A DNA stretch of 5,494 nucleotides from Gammaproteobacteria bacterium (GCA_012960755.1 DUAT01000044.1:643-6136); one strand, 5' to 3'. Shown: positions 1 through 5,494, counted from the first letter of the stretch. Numbers and translations are program-made. Notes: generated from the sequence alone by a model not told the origin.

Positions 1-273
1 GTAGGTATCTGTGGCTGCAACAGCATTCAAAAAAGCTGAATACTCACTATTCGACACCTCGTACTTTCCTATATAGTAACCATAGGAAACAGCCCCGTAA
101 CCCCACGTATCCTCAGTATTTCCATCGTCGCCGACAAAAACGCTGTCTAGGCTTGTCGAGGTTTGTGAAAATGTTTGCGCAGCGAAAAAGCCGCTAAAAA
201 TTAACACACTAAATACTTTCAAGCACCTTAAGCTGGGAAAACAGCCTAACCTAACAGTAATATCTAATATCAT
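1..273 (-). CDS. Secreted SUMF1/FGE-sulfatase-fold protein, N-terminal part (cut by window edge)
   Basis: An open frame of 91 codons runs from an ATG at 273 off the left edge, so only the N-terminus is visible. Residues about 19-34 form a hydrophobic segment preceded by basic residues, as in an export signal, with cleavage probably around residues 31-37. The mature part carries VFVGDDGN, then DTWGYGAVSYGYYIGKYEVS and EYSAFLNAVAATDTY. This is the characteristic opening of formylglycine-generating-enzyme-like proteins in Verrucomicrobia and Planctomycetes (aligned as GYGxVxYxYxIGKYEVTNxxYxxFLNAVAxTDxY). True FGE oxidises a sulfatase cysteine, but most secreted members use the fold for other, largely unknown purposes, and the catalytic region is outside the window. 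The ATG has only a weak GGGA upstream. A TTG at 222 would give a shorter, more classical signal peptide but has a badly spaced ribosome site. The gene is separated from the operon to its right by about 530 bases and is probably transcribed on its own. Confidence 0.8.
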   Translation of the reverse strand, partial: MILDITVRLGCFPSLRCLKVFSVLIFSGFFAAQTFSQTSTSLDSVFVGDDGNTEDTWGYGAVSYGYYIGKYEVSNSEYSAFLNAVAATDTY

Positions 274-359
274 TAATTTTCCCGTATTTTCTTAAAGCTA
301 TAATTCAGAAAGAGTGCCTTCCTGTATTTCGAATGCCACGGACCTTACGTGAAAGTCAT

Positions 360-653
360 TCATCTTGAAAGCAACAAAAAATAAGTGAGGATCAGTGAAT
401 TGGACGGTACTTCCAGTCCCTTTTGCTTTCTTGATTTCAAAAATCTACCGCTGACTTGCTCCAGCCAATTGCGAGCGATTAATTCATGGCCCTGCGGCAG
501 CGGATGAACCCAAACCCAATGCTCTGGACTCACTGCCTTGGCAACAGTCCCGACATCATCTTTCACAACTACCTGGAACTGCTCACACAAACCCAGGGCA
601 AAAGCTGGTTTGAAATCAAACCTGAAGAGAGAGGAAATGTGATTTCGATTAAC
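360..653 (-). pseudogene. Probable remnant of a secreted beta-propeller-type protein gene
   Basis: The minus frame is open from a stop at 656-654 to a TGA at 360 and has no ATG. The first usable starts are a TTG at 590 or a rare ATT at 638, neither with a good ribosome site. The middle of the frame reads like real protein (FALGLCEQFQVVVKDDVGTV, then AVSPEHWVWVHPLPQGHEL) with balanced codons. Its last 25 residues turn lysine-rich and then hydrophobic, and look non-native. The WVWVHPLPQG string resembles the WxWxxPLPQGNxL motif I know from verrucomicrobial secreted beta-propeller proteins, where it sits near the mature N-terminus. Missing start, missing propeller repeats and an abrupt change of character suggest a broken fragment. 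It could instead be a small intact gene of unknown function starting at 590 (76 residues). Confidence 0.35.
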
Positions 654-671
654 TCAGTCGGCTAATCAACC

Positions 672-739
672 AAAAAAAAGGGAGGGGGGAGGCGTGTTTG
701 TTAGTAAATAGAAACTTGGGATGAGATTTCGACTCCCCC
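672..739 (-). terminator. Possible imperfect terminator of the minus-strand cluster
   Basis: Read on the minus strand, GGGGGAG (739-733) can pair with CTCCCCC (691-685), leaving a 41-base loop. After a short C-rich spacer comes a run of eight T (679-672). The position suits the end of the operon, about 65-130 bases past the TGA at 802. The loop is long and the stem only 7 bp, so this is weak as an intrinsic terminator. The plus strand of the same tract is a purine run, GGGAGGGGGGAGG, preceded by A8. Confidence 0.25.
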
Positions 740-749
740 GCCACCACCA
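728..749 (+). other. tmRNA/tRNA 3'-end-like string, possible att remnant
   Basis: The plus strand reads TTCGACTCCCCC then GCCACCACCA. This resembles the T-loop to CCA tail of bacterial tmRNA, whose usual form is TTCGACTCCCNCC followed by ACCTCCACCA, or of some tRNAs. No matching 5' acceptor strand, D-arm or tag reading frame is found upstream, and the T-stem (GAGAT opposite CCCCC) does not pair well. It is therefore not a functional RNA gene. Such tails are left behind as att sites when an element integrates at the 3' end of tmRNA or tRNA genes. Chance resemblance in a C-rich stretch is quite possible. Confidence 0.2.
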
Positions 750-801
750 TATTTTAAAGGTATTGCACCACACTCTCAGCAAAAGACCTATTGATGTTTA
801 A

Positions 802-2025
802 TCACTCCACAGTTACCCGGTAGTATTGATGCTGGAACACTGTGTTACGGCGATCTCTGAACTGGTGCGAACGTTTGGTGGATTTAAACTGTTCCAGCTC
901 CTCCCAAGCTTTCAAGTCTGACGAGCCTTCAATGCTGTAGCTGCGGTTCGGTTCGGTATCAAACCGGAAACTGAAAGGTGAAGTTGTTAAATCCTTAATG
1001 ATTGGCTCCTTCGCTGGCTCAAGTTTAGTATGTTTGAAGTGGGCTGTTATCTCCATGTCTACATCATACGTCTTGAATTCCTTTAGCGGGTTGTCTTTCG
1101 ACTTATGGAAGTCGTATCCCCGAAGAGTCCATTTAACAAATTCGTAGCCATCTGCAGGAATTGCCTCAACGTCTACCGGGGTTCTCGGAAGATACCACTC
1201 CTGCTTCGGGGAAATGACCACTTCTCCCTTGCCCTCTGCCACTACTCCGACAAAGTGGGATAATTTAATAAACTTGGGTTTAAGGGTTATATTCTTATCC
1301 ATCTTGATCGTGAACAGGTTATCCGTTCCCTTGTAATCACCCTCCCACCCTACGAATGCATGACCAGTTGAAGGGATTGCCTCAAGTGTAACCTCTTCCC
1401 CTAAATCATAGAGATCCTTTTGAGGACTCCAAGTCACCTTACCTGTATTAGGAATCTCAACCACCAATCTCACTTTATCAATATTGACCGTTATTAAAGC
1501 AACGATCTCATTGCCCAGCCGCTCGTCACGCAGGGTGACTCGCAGTGCATCAATCGATCCATTATCGTGCAATGGAGGCTGCCAACTAAGCAACTCTCCC
1601 TCGGTCAAATCCAAGGAACCCGCCCCAACCACCCCTTTAACAGTTCCCGTAAGAGGCTCAACGCGGACCGTGATCGCGTCGCCGTCCGGATCATAAGCGT
1701 TGAGCAGGCTCAACAGCTGGGTATGGGTCATCACCAGTAATTCGTCTTCGATGCCCTTTAATTGCCCGGCTAAATCGGATATAGGCGAATTCTCCAGCCC
1801 AGCAAGCAGACCTGCCCCACCTGCACTCGTATCGCCCTGGAATGAGACCGCGGCATACGGCTGCCCAATCGAGGTGAGAACCTGGTATTGCCCGGCCGTG
1901 GCAACCACCCCCCCGGAAACGACCCCTGCCCGCGACAATTTAAAATCGCCCTGTACCTGCTGAAGGAGAAGGCACAAAAGCCAGAGCATCGTACACCATG
2001 TTTTTGACCGATTACCCATTAGCAT
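802..2025 (-). CDS. Secreted protein: cadherin-like domain, two InlB-B-type repeats, verrucomicrobial C-terminal module
   Basis: I place the start at the ATG at 2025 (407 residues), 16 bases after the preceding stop; an ATG at 2019 is equally possible. The frame is open further up to a TTG at 2091, but that would overlap the upstream gene and bury the signal peptide. Residues about 7-26 are a signal peptide (basic start, hydrophobic core WLLCLLL, likely cleavage after VQG26). Residues 38-56 show GGVVATAGQYQVLTSIGQP, the usual opening of a verrucomicrobial secreted family. Residues about 83-183 look like a cadherin/Ig-type domain (YDPDGDAITVRV, LRVTLRD). Residues about 190-252 and 258-331 are two divergent InlB-B repeats, with GEEVTLEAIPSTGHAFVGWEG and its counterpart VDVEAIPADGYEFVKW. 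Residues 348-407 form the RSYSIEGSSDLKAW...YYRVTVE module shared with the 2705-3523 product. No enzyme motif is present. The role is probably structural or adhesive, outside the cytoplasmic membrane; the exact function is unknown. It is the last gene of the cluster. Confidence 0.82.
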   Translation of the reverse strand: MLMGNRSKTWCTMLWLLCLLLQQVQGDFKLSRAGVVSGGVVATAGQYQVLTSIGQPYAAVSFQGDTSAGGAGLLAGLENSPISDLAGQLKGIEDELLVMTHTQLLSLLNAYDPDGDAITVRVEPLTGTVKGVVGAGSLDLTEGELLSWQPPLHDNGSIDALRVTLRDERLGNEIVALITVNIDKVRLVVEIPNTGKVTWSPQKDLYDLGEEVTLEAIPSTGHAFVGWEGDYKGTDNLFTIKMDKNITLKPKFIKLSHFVGVVAEGKGEVVISPKQEWYLPRTPVDVEAIPADGYEFVKWTLRGYDFHKSKDNPLKEFKTYDVDMEITAHFKHTKLEPAKEPIIKDLTTSPFSFRFDTEPNRSYSIEGSSDLKAWEELEQFKSTKRSHQFRDRRNTVFQHQYYRVTVE

Positions 2026-2041
2026 TAAAACGTGACACCAC

Positions 2042-2695
2042 TCATTCCTCGCCCCCTTGTTCCGCTTGCTTGGGCAGGACCGATTCCGCAACAGGTTTCA
2101 CCCCTTCCTCCCAGAATTGCTGTTCCACCACCTTGCCTTTCCGCAATAAAACCTCCGCCTTCTGGCTGCCATCTGGATGCCACGAACGGGCCTGTCCATC
2201 GGCCTGTCCATCAACCATCGCCATCTCTTCCGCCAGTTGGCCGTTATCATGCCACTTGCGGCAGACACCATTGAGCTCGCCGTGCTCGATCGAATCCTCA
2301 GCCGCTTTCCAACCATTGCGGTGCCACTTCACGCGCATTCCGTTTGACTTGCCGTCAACAAATATCTCCACCACCTGCTGTTGTCCGTCTGAATACCAAC
2401 CCTCGGACAGGCCGTTGAGTTTGCCTCCACGAACCACAGAGCGGGACTTCAGCTGGCTGCCTCCGTCTTGAACCTGCTGCAGTTGATTGGTTTTGCTAAC
2501 AGGATAGTACTCGGTCAAATAACCGGTAAAGAGTTCTCCCGTTGACTTGAAGTGGAGCCCGTTCTCCTCTTTCTTGAGTTCGTCCAGCGTCGCAACGGCT
2601 AAACTCTCCCCGGGCCCGTCTGTGCAGCCTACCAATCCAAAAAATAAACCACCAATAGCCATCGCTATAAATAATCTGATGACTAGGGAGTTCAA
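2042..2695 (-). CDS. MORN-2 repeat lipoprotein (YwqK-like repeats)
   Basis: 217 residues from a TTG at 2695. The start is supported by an ideally spaced AGGAG (2702-2706) and because it gives a full lipoprotein signal: basic Arg7, a hydrophobic core, and lipobox LVGC with the lipidated Cys at residue 24. An internal ATG at residue 12 would lose the basic region. Residues 94-189 contain four repeats of exactly 24 residues (starting NG94, NG118, NG142, DG166) with the pattern NGxxxxWxxxGxxxxExxxxxGxx. This is the MORN-2 repeat often annotated as YwqK-family antitoxin. A degenerate extra repeat probably precedes them at about 52-93. No toxin partner is adjacent, so an antitoxin role is not supported here. 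Such repeats form extended beta-hairpin stacks suited to binding. The protein is likely membrane-anchored and facing the periplasm. It is the third gene of the cluster, 9 bases after the upstream stop and 16 before the next start. Confidence 0.88.
   Translation of the reverse strand: MNSLVIRLFIAMAIGGLFFGLVGCTDGPGESLAVATLDELKKEENGLHFKSTGELFTGYLTEYYPVSKTNQLQQVQDGGSQLKSRSVVRGGKLNGLSEGWYSDGQQQVVEIFVDGKSNGMRVKWHRNGWKAAEDSIEHGELNGVCRKWHDNGQLAEEMAMVDGQADGQARSWHPDGSQKAEVLLRKGKVVEQQFWEEGVKPVAESVLPKQAEQGGEE
2129..2416 (-). repeat. Four 72-bp MORN-2 coding repeats
   Basis: Four in-register units of 24 codons (2416-2345, 2344-2273, 2272-2201, 2200-2129) each encode an NG/DG start, a central tryptophan, an (N/D)G pair and a Gly-containing turn. 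Conservation is at the protein level; the DNA units have diverged, which argues for old duplication kept by selection. Confidence 0.8.
2189..2212 (-). repeat. Perfect 12-bp tandem duplication within the MORN lipoprotein gene
   Basis: GGCCTGTCCATC occurs twice back to back on the plus strand (2189-2200 and 2201-2212). It encodes DGQA-DGQA at residues 162-169, exactly across the boundary of the third and fourth MORN repeats. The DNA identity is perfect, unlike the diverged longer units. Confidence 0.9.
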
Positions 2696-2707
2696 TCTCG
2701 TCTCCTA
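2693..2707 (-). promoter_or_regulatory. Ribosome binding site overlapping the upstream stop codon
   Basis: On the minus strand the TAG stop of the previous gene (2707-2705) forms part of AGGAG (2706-2702), followed by a 6-base spacer and the TTG start at 2695. This decides the start of the MORN lipoprotein and suggests translational coupling of the two genes. Confidence 0.8.
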
Positions 2708-3523
2708 TTGCACCATGAGCTTGAAGAACTTCGCACTCCCGCTTCCCTCACCATGCGGCACAGTAATGAGTACTTTCCGAATATCTGTGGCTCGGTAATT
2801 TGACTGAACGTCCTCCTGTTCCCCATTCCTGAAGTCCATCTGGGCCCAATCATTGAGATTGTCTGATCCGTGAACCGTATAGGTTCGGCCCCGGATCGCC
2901 ATAAACTCAAGCACTGTTGAGTCGTCCGTCTTTTTCAAAATATCCAACCTGAGTCCATCTTTTTTGTCGAAGGCGTGGTTGCCCGATATGTACTCGGCGA
3001 GGTTACTCATGCCGTCACCATCGGTGTCGTCGTTCGGGTTGATGTCTCCAAGACCCTGGCCCTGCGCCAACAATGCTCGCTCCCAGGCATCTGGCAGGCC
3101 GTCTCCGTCCGAGTCCTCGCCCAGCGTCAGGTTGAGCAGCGTCTCCTCGCCCGGTTGACCCAACTTGCCCAGGTCACCCACCATCTCGATCGGCAGATAG
3201 ACCTTTGCGCCCACCTTTACCCGGATCTTGTACGGCATCGCATGACGCATCGCCACCGGATTGTAGAGATCGGACGTGGCGCCGGCATCCATCGGCACCC
3301 TCAGACGGTAGTTTATCCCGGGCAACCCCAGTCCCACACCGGTCCGGACCAGGCGGCCGGAGGAGGTTTCAAACAACACCTCCACCTTCTCACCCTCAAG
3401 GGGCCGACCCAGCTCGTCGCGCACCAACCCGAAGAAGGTGTGATGCGGGGCCGGGGGGAAAGCTTGCATCAACCCCGGCAGAATCAGGATAGCAGCCATT
3501 AATATTGTTTTAAATCTCATCAT
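2705..3523 (-). CDS. Secreted protein: carboxypeptidase-regulatory-like domain, calcium-binding repeats, verrucomicrobial C-terminal module
   Basis: 272 residues from ATG-ATG at 3523/3520, with an A/G-rich but weak ribosome site. Residues 1-21 are a clear signal peptide (MMRFK, hydrophobic core, cleavage LMQA|FPP). Residues about 27-80 (HHTFFGLVRDELGRPLEGEK and following) look like a carboxypeptidase-regulatory/Ig-like beta domain, which typically stabilises or presents other parts. Residues 137-145 (DSDGDGLPD) and 166-177 (DTDGDGMSNLAE) are thrombospondin-3/EF-hand-like calcium loops, joined by a segment starting WERALLAQG; the family reads DxDxDGLPDxWE...DxDGDGxSNxxEYxxG. Residues about 191-272 are the C-terminal module (EFMAIRGRTYTVHGSDNLND, then W, ending FFKLMVQ), also found two genes on. 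No catalytic motif is seen. The likely site is the periplasm or cell surface, with calcium-dependent folding. It starts 22 bases after the giant protein's stop, so it is probably co-transcribed and may be its partner. Its DNA is visibly more GC-rich than the upstream gene. Confidence 0.87.
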   Translation of the reverse strand: MMRFKTILMAAILILPGLMQAFPPAPHHTFFGLVRDELGRPLEGEKVEVLFETSSGRLVRTGVGLGLPGINYRLRVPMDAGATSDLYNPVAMRHAMPYKIRVKVGAKVYLPIEMVGDLGKLGQPGEETLLNLTLGEDSDGDGLPDAWERALLAQGQGLGDINPNDDTDGDGMSNLAEYISGNHAFDKKDGLRLDILKKTDDSTVLEFMAIRGRTYTVHGSDNLNDWAQMDFRNGEQEDVQSNYRATDIRKVLITVPHGEGSGSAKFFKLMVQ

Positions 3524-3545
3524 TTATAGATTTTCTTTTGGGCCA

Positions 3546-5494
3546 TTAATTTCCGGAATATGAGTAGGTGTTAAAATGAATCTTAATATCATCCACAGAC
3601 TCAATAAACCGATCCAACCCTTCTTCAGGATCATTCAAAAGAGTGTAGCCTGGTATGACAATTTTCCATTTACTATTCCAAACGGATCGGCCGATCAGCC
3701 TCCTGTTCGTAGCGCTTCTGTCAAATACTGTTTCCCAAGCATTTATGGACGGAGACACAGTGTCAAAACTATCAAGAGCTCGAAATGCTTGATGCTTGCG
3801 AATTCCAAATAGTTCTTCAGTTAGCGAATTACTAGACTGCCAGAATTTTTTTGATGAATATTCCGAGTTTCCAATATTAAATGGCAGAGGAACTGCAACA
3901 TCGTTAACCGACCAGCTTCGGATTCGACTGGTATCACCTAGTGGTGGGCTTCGCATAAAGTCTTTACCGACCGGAATTAGATAAACATAAGGATTTTTTG
4001 CAAGCGCAGTTGGATCGAGCCAAATTGGAGTTGGATTATCAGGGGAAACTCCTCCCTGATCATTAGTATTGGACTTGCTCATGCCAACGTATCCCTCAAA
4101 GGCAATTCCTGCAGACCAGATCTTGGTGGCGAAGCTGCTGGAACTAAATTGATTATCACCGCCCACGATCGGCAATCCAAAAACATTTTCCCCTTTATTT
4201 ATTGTCGTGCTGAACTCGATAACCAGGCCAGGAACTGGCCGTCCATCTTCAAAACCAACATTCATGCAGTAACGACGAACATCTCCATCATTCATGATAT
4301 TTAGCTTGCGGGCTCTTTCCAGAACATCACCCCACTGTGCTGCACCTTCCTGGCCTGGCAGTATTCGATGCTTTTCATTTCGCAACGATAAGCTTGTAGC
4401 GTATTGGTCGGGGTTGTTAAAACCGAGACGTCCTTTAATCACATTCCAATCATTCTTCATCTCGGCCAGCACACTAGAAATTCCGGGGTCACCAGTATCA
4501 CTACCTGCAAACTGGGGCTTTCCGTTCACAACAACACCAAGTGCGCGTGAGTTGATTATTCGATTTATGAACATTCTGCCTTCATCAGTGCCAAGTAACC
4601 CTGTCTCATAGTCATATGCCTGAGCTGCGAGAAAAGCATACTTGGCAGCCGTTTCTTGAAGGGCCTTGTAACGCTCCAGTTTCTCATTTCTGAATATGCG
4701 GAATGCTGCATCTCTGCTACGGAAACTCTGAACAACTACTGCTGTGTTTTGACGGAACATCTCTCGTTCTTCCTGGATTCGCAGGCCTTGTGCCAACAAG
4801 TTTCTATACCGGCCCTGTGCTCCGGAATAAGAAAGCATGGCATCAGATATTCCGTAGAGGCTGGAATTGAGTTCTTTCAGCTTGAGGTCTAATGGCAACA
4901 CTGAATTCTTATACCAATTTTGTTTGGTTTCATGTCCCACTGATGCATCAAGAACTCCATCGGCTAATTTTTTAGCATCCTCTAACGCTTTGATTCCCTT
5001 GGCTACGGCATCATAGGAAGCTATAATGCCAACCCTTTCTGCTGTTTCTGCCGCCGTAGCTGCCGCCTGAGCTGAGGCAAGAAGATCTCCCCCATTCGAC
5101 ATTCCTATTATAGTATTATCTGTAATCTCATGTAATATGGTTGCATATTCCCCGCGAATCGATTCTAGCGCTAAATCCTTAGTCATCGCTGTAGCATATC
5201 TTGTCATTTTAAGAGCTATTTTAAGGCCTAAAATAATAGCCTTAGCTGCCTTAACTTCTGAAATAAAAGCTTTTAAAGAGACATTTGATTCAAAAACTTC
5301 GATCTGTCTATCAAGCTCGTATTTTTTTCTTTCATGGGCTTGCAAAACCCCACTCAGCTTGTTTCGTTCTCTTCTGACTGCGGAAATAGCCTGTTGAAGC
5401 CCTCCTACAGTAGAGCGCTTACCCCAATCACTTGGTTTGATTGGATAACCAGAAGGCGACACAGTGTATGTTATGTAGTTTTTATCAAGTGGCG
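3546..5494 (-). CDS. C-terminal 648 residues of a large helical/beta protein, Tc-toxin-A-like in architecture (start outside window)
   Basis: The frame is open from the right edge to the TAA at 3546. A GTG at 5462 is possible as a start, but the residues before it (PLDKNYITYTVSPSGYPIKP) read straight through and no ribosome site precedes it, so the gene is almost certainly cut. Counting visible residues: about 30-70 is a charged coiled coil (SAVRRERNKL, HERKKYELDRQ). About 75-110 is amphipathic helix with a hydrophobic stretch (AIILGLKIALKM). About 135-180 is alanine-rich helix. About 200-295 is more coiled coil ending in KYAFLAAQAYDYETGLLG. About 310-410 is mixed. About 410-648 is beta-rich (PGLVIEFSTT, NPYVYLIPVGKDF, VAVPLPFNIG, LIGRSVWNSKWKIVIPG), ending DDIKIHFNTYSYSGN. 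The order of long helical shaft, an AYxxE helix and a C-terminal beta sandwich recalls the C-terminal part of Tc-toxin TcA subunits. From memory, similar tails end very large verrucomicrobial secreted proteins. Both links are inference. It is the first visible gene of the cluster. Confidence 0.8.
   Translation of the reverse strand, partial: PLDKNYITYTVSPSGYPIKPSDWGKRSTVGGLQQAISAVRRERNKLSGVLQAHERKKYELDRQIEVFESNVSLKAFISEVKAAKAIILGLKIALKMTRYATAMTKDLALESIRGEYATILHEITDNTIIGMSNGGDLLASAQAAATAAETAERVGIIASYDAVAKGIKALEDAKKLADGVLDASVGHETKQNWYKNSVLPLDLKLKELNSSLYGISDAMLSYSGAQGRYRNLLAQGLRIQEEREMFRQNTAVVVQSFRSRDAAFRIFRNEKLERYKALQETAAKYAFLAAQAYDYETGLLGTDEGRMFINRIINSRALGVVVNGKPQFAGSDTGDPGISSVLAEMKNDWNVIKGRLGFNNPDQYATSLSLRNEKHRILPGQEGAAQWGDVLERARKLNIMNDGDVRRYCMNVGFEDGRPVPGLVIEFSTTINKGENVFGLPIVGGDNQFSSSSFATKIWSAGIAFEGYVGMSKSNTNDQGGVSPDNPTPIWLDPTALAKNPYVYLIPVGKDFMRSPPLGDTSRIRSWSVNDVAVPLPFNIGNSEYSSKKFWQSSNSLTEELFGIRKHQAFRALDSFDTVSPSINAWETVFDRSATNRRLIGRSVWNSKWKIVIPGYTLLNDPEEGLDRFIESVDDIKIHFNTYSYSGN

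Larger units (their letters stand above)
274..801. other. Intergenic region without an intact gene
   Basis: This stretch separates the end of the four-gene cluster from the FGE-like gene. Apart from the likely gene remnant (360-653), the A8/G-rich tract (672-692) and the tRNA/tmRNA-like string (728-749), I see nothing definite. No convincing sigma-70 promoter pair is visible upstream of 273: a TATAGC box lies about 30 bases upstream of the ATG but has no matching -35. Confidence 0.6.

Noticed and set aside
640..749. A complete tRNA ending at 749
   Set aside because: Counting back from CCA gives no matching acceptor 5' strand, no D-arm and a poorly paired T-stem, so only a tail-like string remains.
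2026..2091. Extension of the InlB-B repeat protein to a TTG at 2091
   Set aside because: It would overlap the preceding gene by about 50 bases and put a charged, cysteine-containing 22-residue stretch before a good signal peptide; the ATG at 2025 fits operon spacing.
1998..2471. A 157-codon plus-strand open frame
   Set aside because: It lies opposite the MORN lipoprotein gene, is rich in Ser, Pro and Cys with no domain pattern, and is explained as the antisense shadow of a well-supported gene.
2042..2695. Toxin-antitoxin system
   Set aside because: The MORN-2 repeats resemble YwqK proteins called antitoxins, but there is a lipoprotein signal and no adjacent toxin.
3010..3115. Dockerin domain
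   Set aside because: The DxDxDG loops are part of the DGLPDxWE / DGxSNxxEY type calcium repeat and lack the paired F-hand helices of dockerins; no cohesin is seen.
2975..3502. A 175-codon plus-strand open frame
   Set aside because: It is opposite the secreted protein with signal peptide and calcium loops; the His/Gln/Arg-rich product has no recognisable features and results from GC-rich coding on the other strand.
1..5494. CRISPR array, insertion sequence or integrase
   Set aside because: No regularly spaced direct repeats, no transposase or recombinase motifs and no terminal inverted repeats were seen.

Overview
The window looks like a piece of a Verrucomicrobia genome (PVC group; moderate GC, free-living type). 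The assignment rests on protein style. Two neighbouring secreted proteins end in the module with an RxYxxxxSxDLxxW core that is common at the C-termini of verrucomicrobial secreted proteins. One also carries DxDxDGLPD calcium-binding repeats, and another has a GG...GxYxxxxSIGQP start followed by InlB-B-type repeats. All genes I can support are on the minus strand. No database search was possible, so family names come from reading the sequence.

Layout, in the direction of transcription (right to left): (1) 5494-3546, the C-terminal 648 residues of a large protein whose start lies outside the window. It has long helical and coiled-coil segments followed by a beta-rich tail, an order that recalls the C-terminal part of Tc-toxin A subunits. 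(2) 3523-2705, a secreted protein with a carboxypeptidase-regulatory-like/Ig-like domain, calcium-binding repeats and the C-terminal module. (3) 2695-2042, a lipoprotein with four 24-residue MORN-2 type repeats. (4) 2025-802, a secreted protein with a cadherin-like domain, two divergent InlB-B repeats and the C-terminal module. The gaps are 22, 9 and 16 bases, so these four very probably form one operon.

Bases 274-801 hold no intact gene that I can defend. They contain a probable gene remnant (a minus frame with a WVWVHPLPQG motif, about 360-653), a homopurine/oligo-A tract that may act as a terminator, and a short plus-strand string resembling the 3' end of a tmRNA or tRNA. Together these suggest a recombination scar. 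At 273-1 begins another secreted protein, cut by the window edge, whose visible part matches the N-terminus of FGE-sulfatase/SUMF1-fold proteins.

Taken together, the genes look like an exported or cell-surface system: a giant helical/beta protein made with two secreted modular proteins and one lipid-anchored repeat protein. None has a visible enzyme active site, so a structural, adhesive or toxin-like assembly is the leading but unproven idea.
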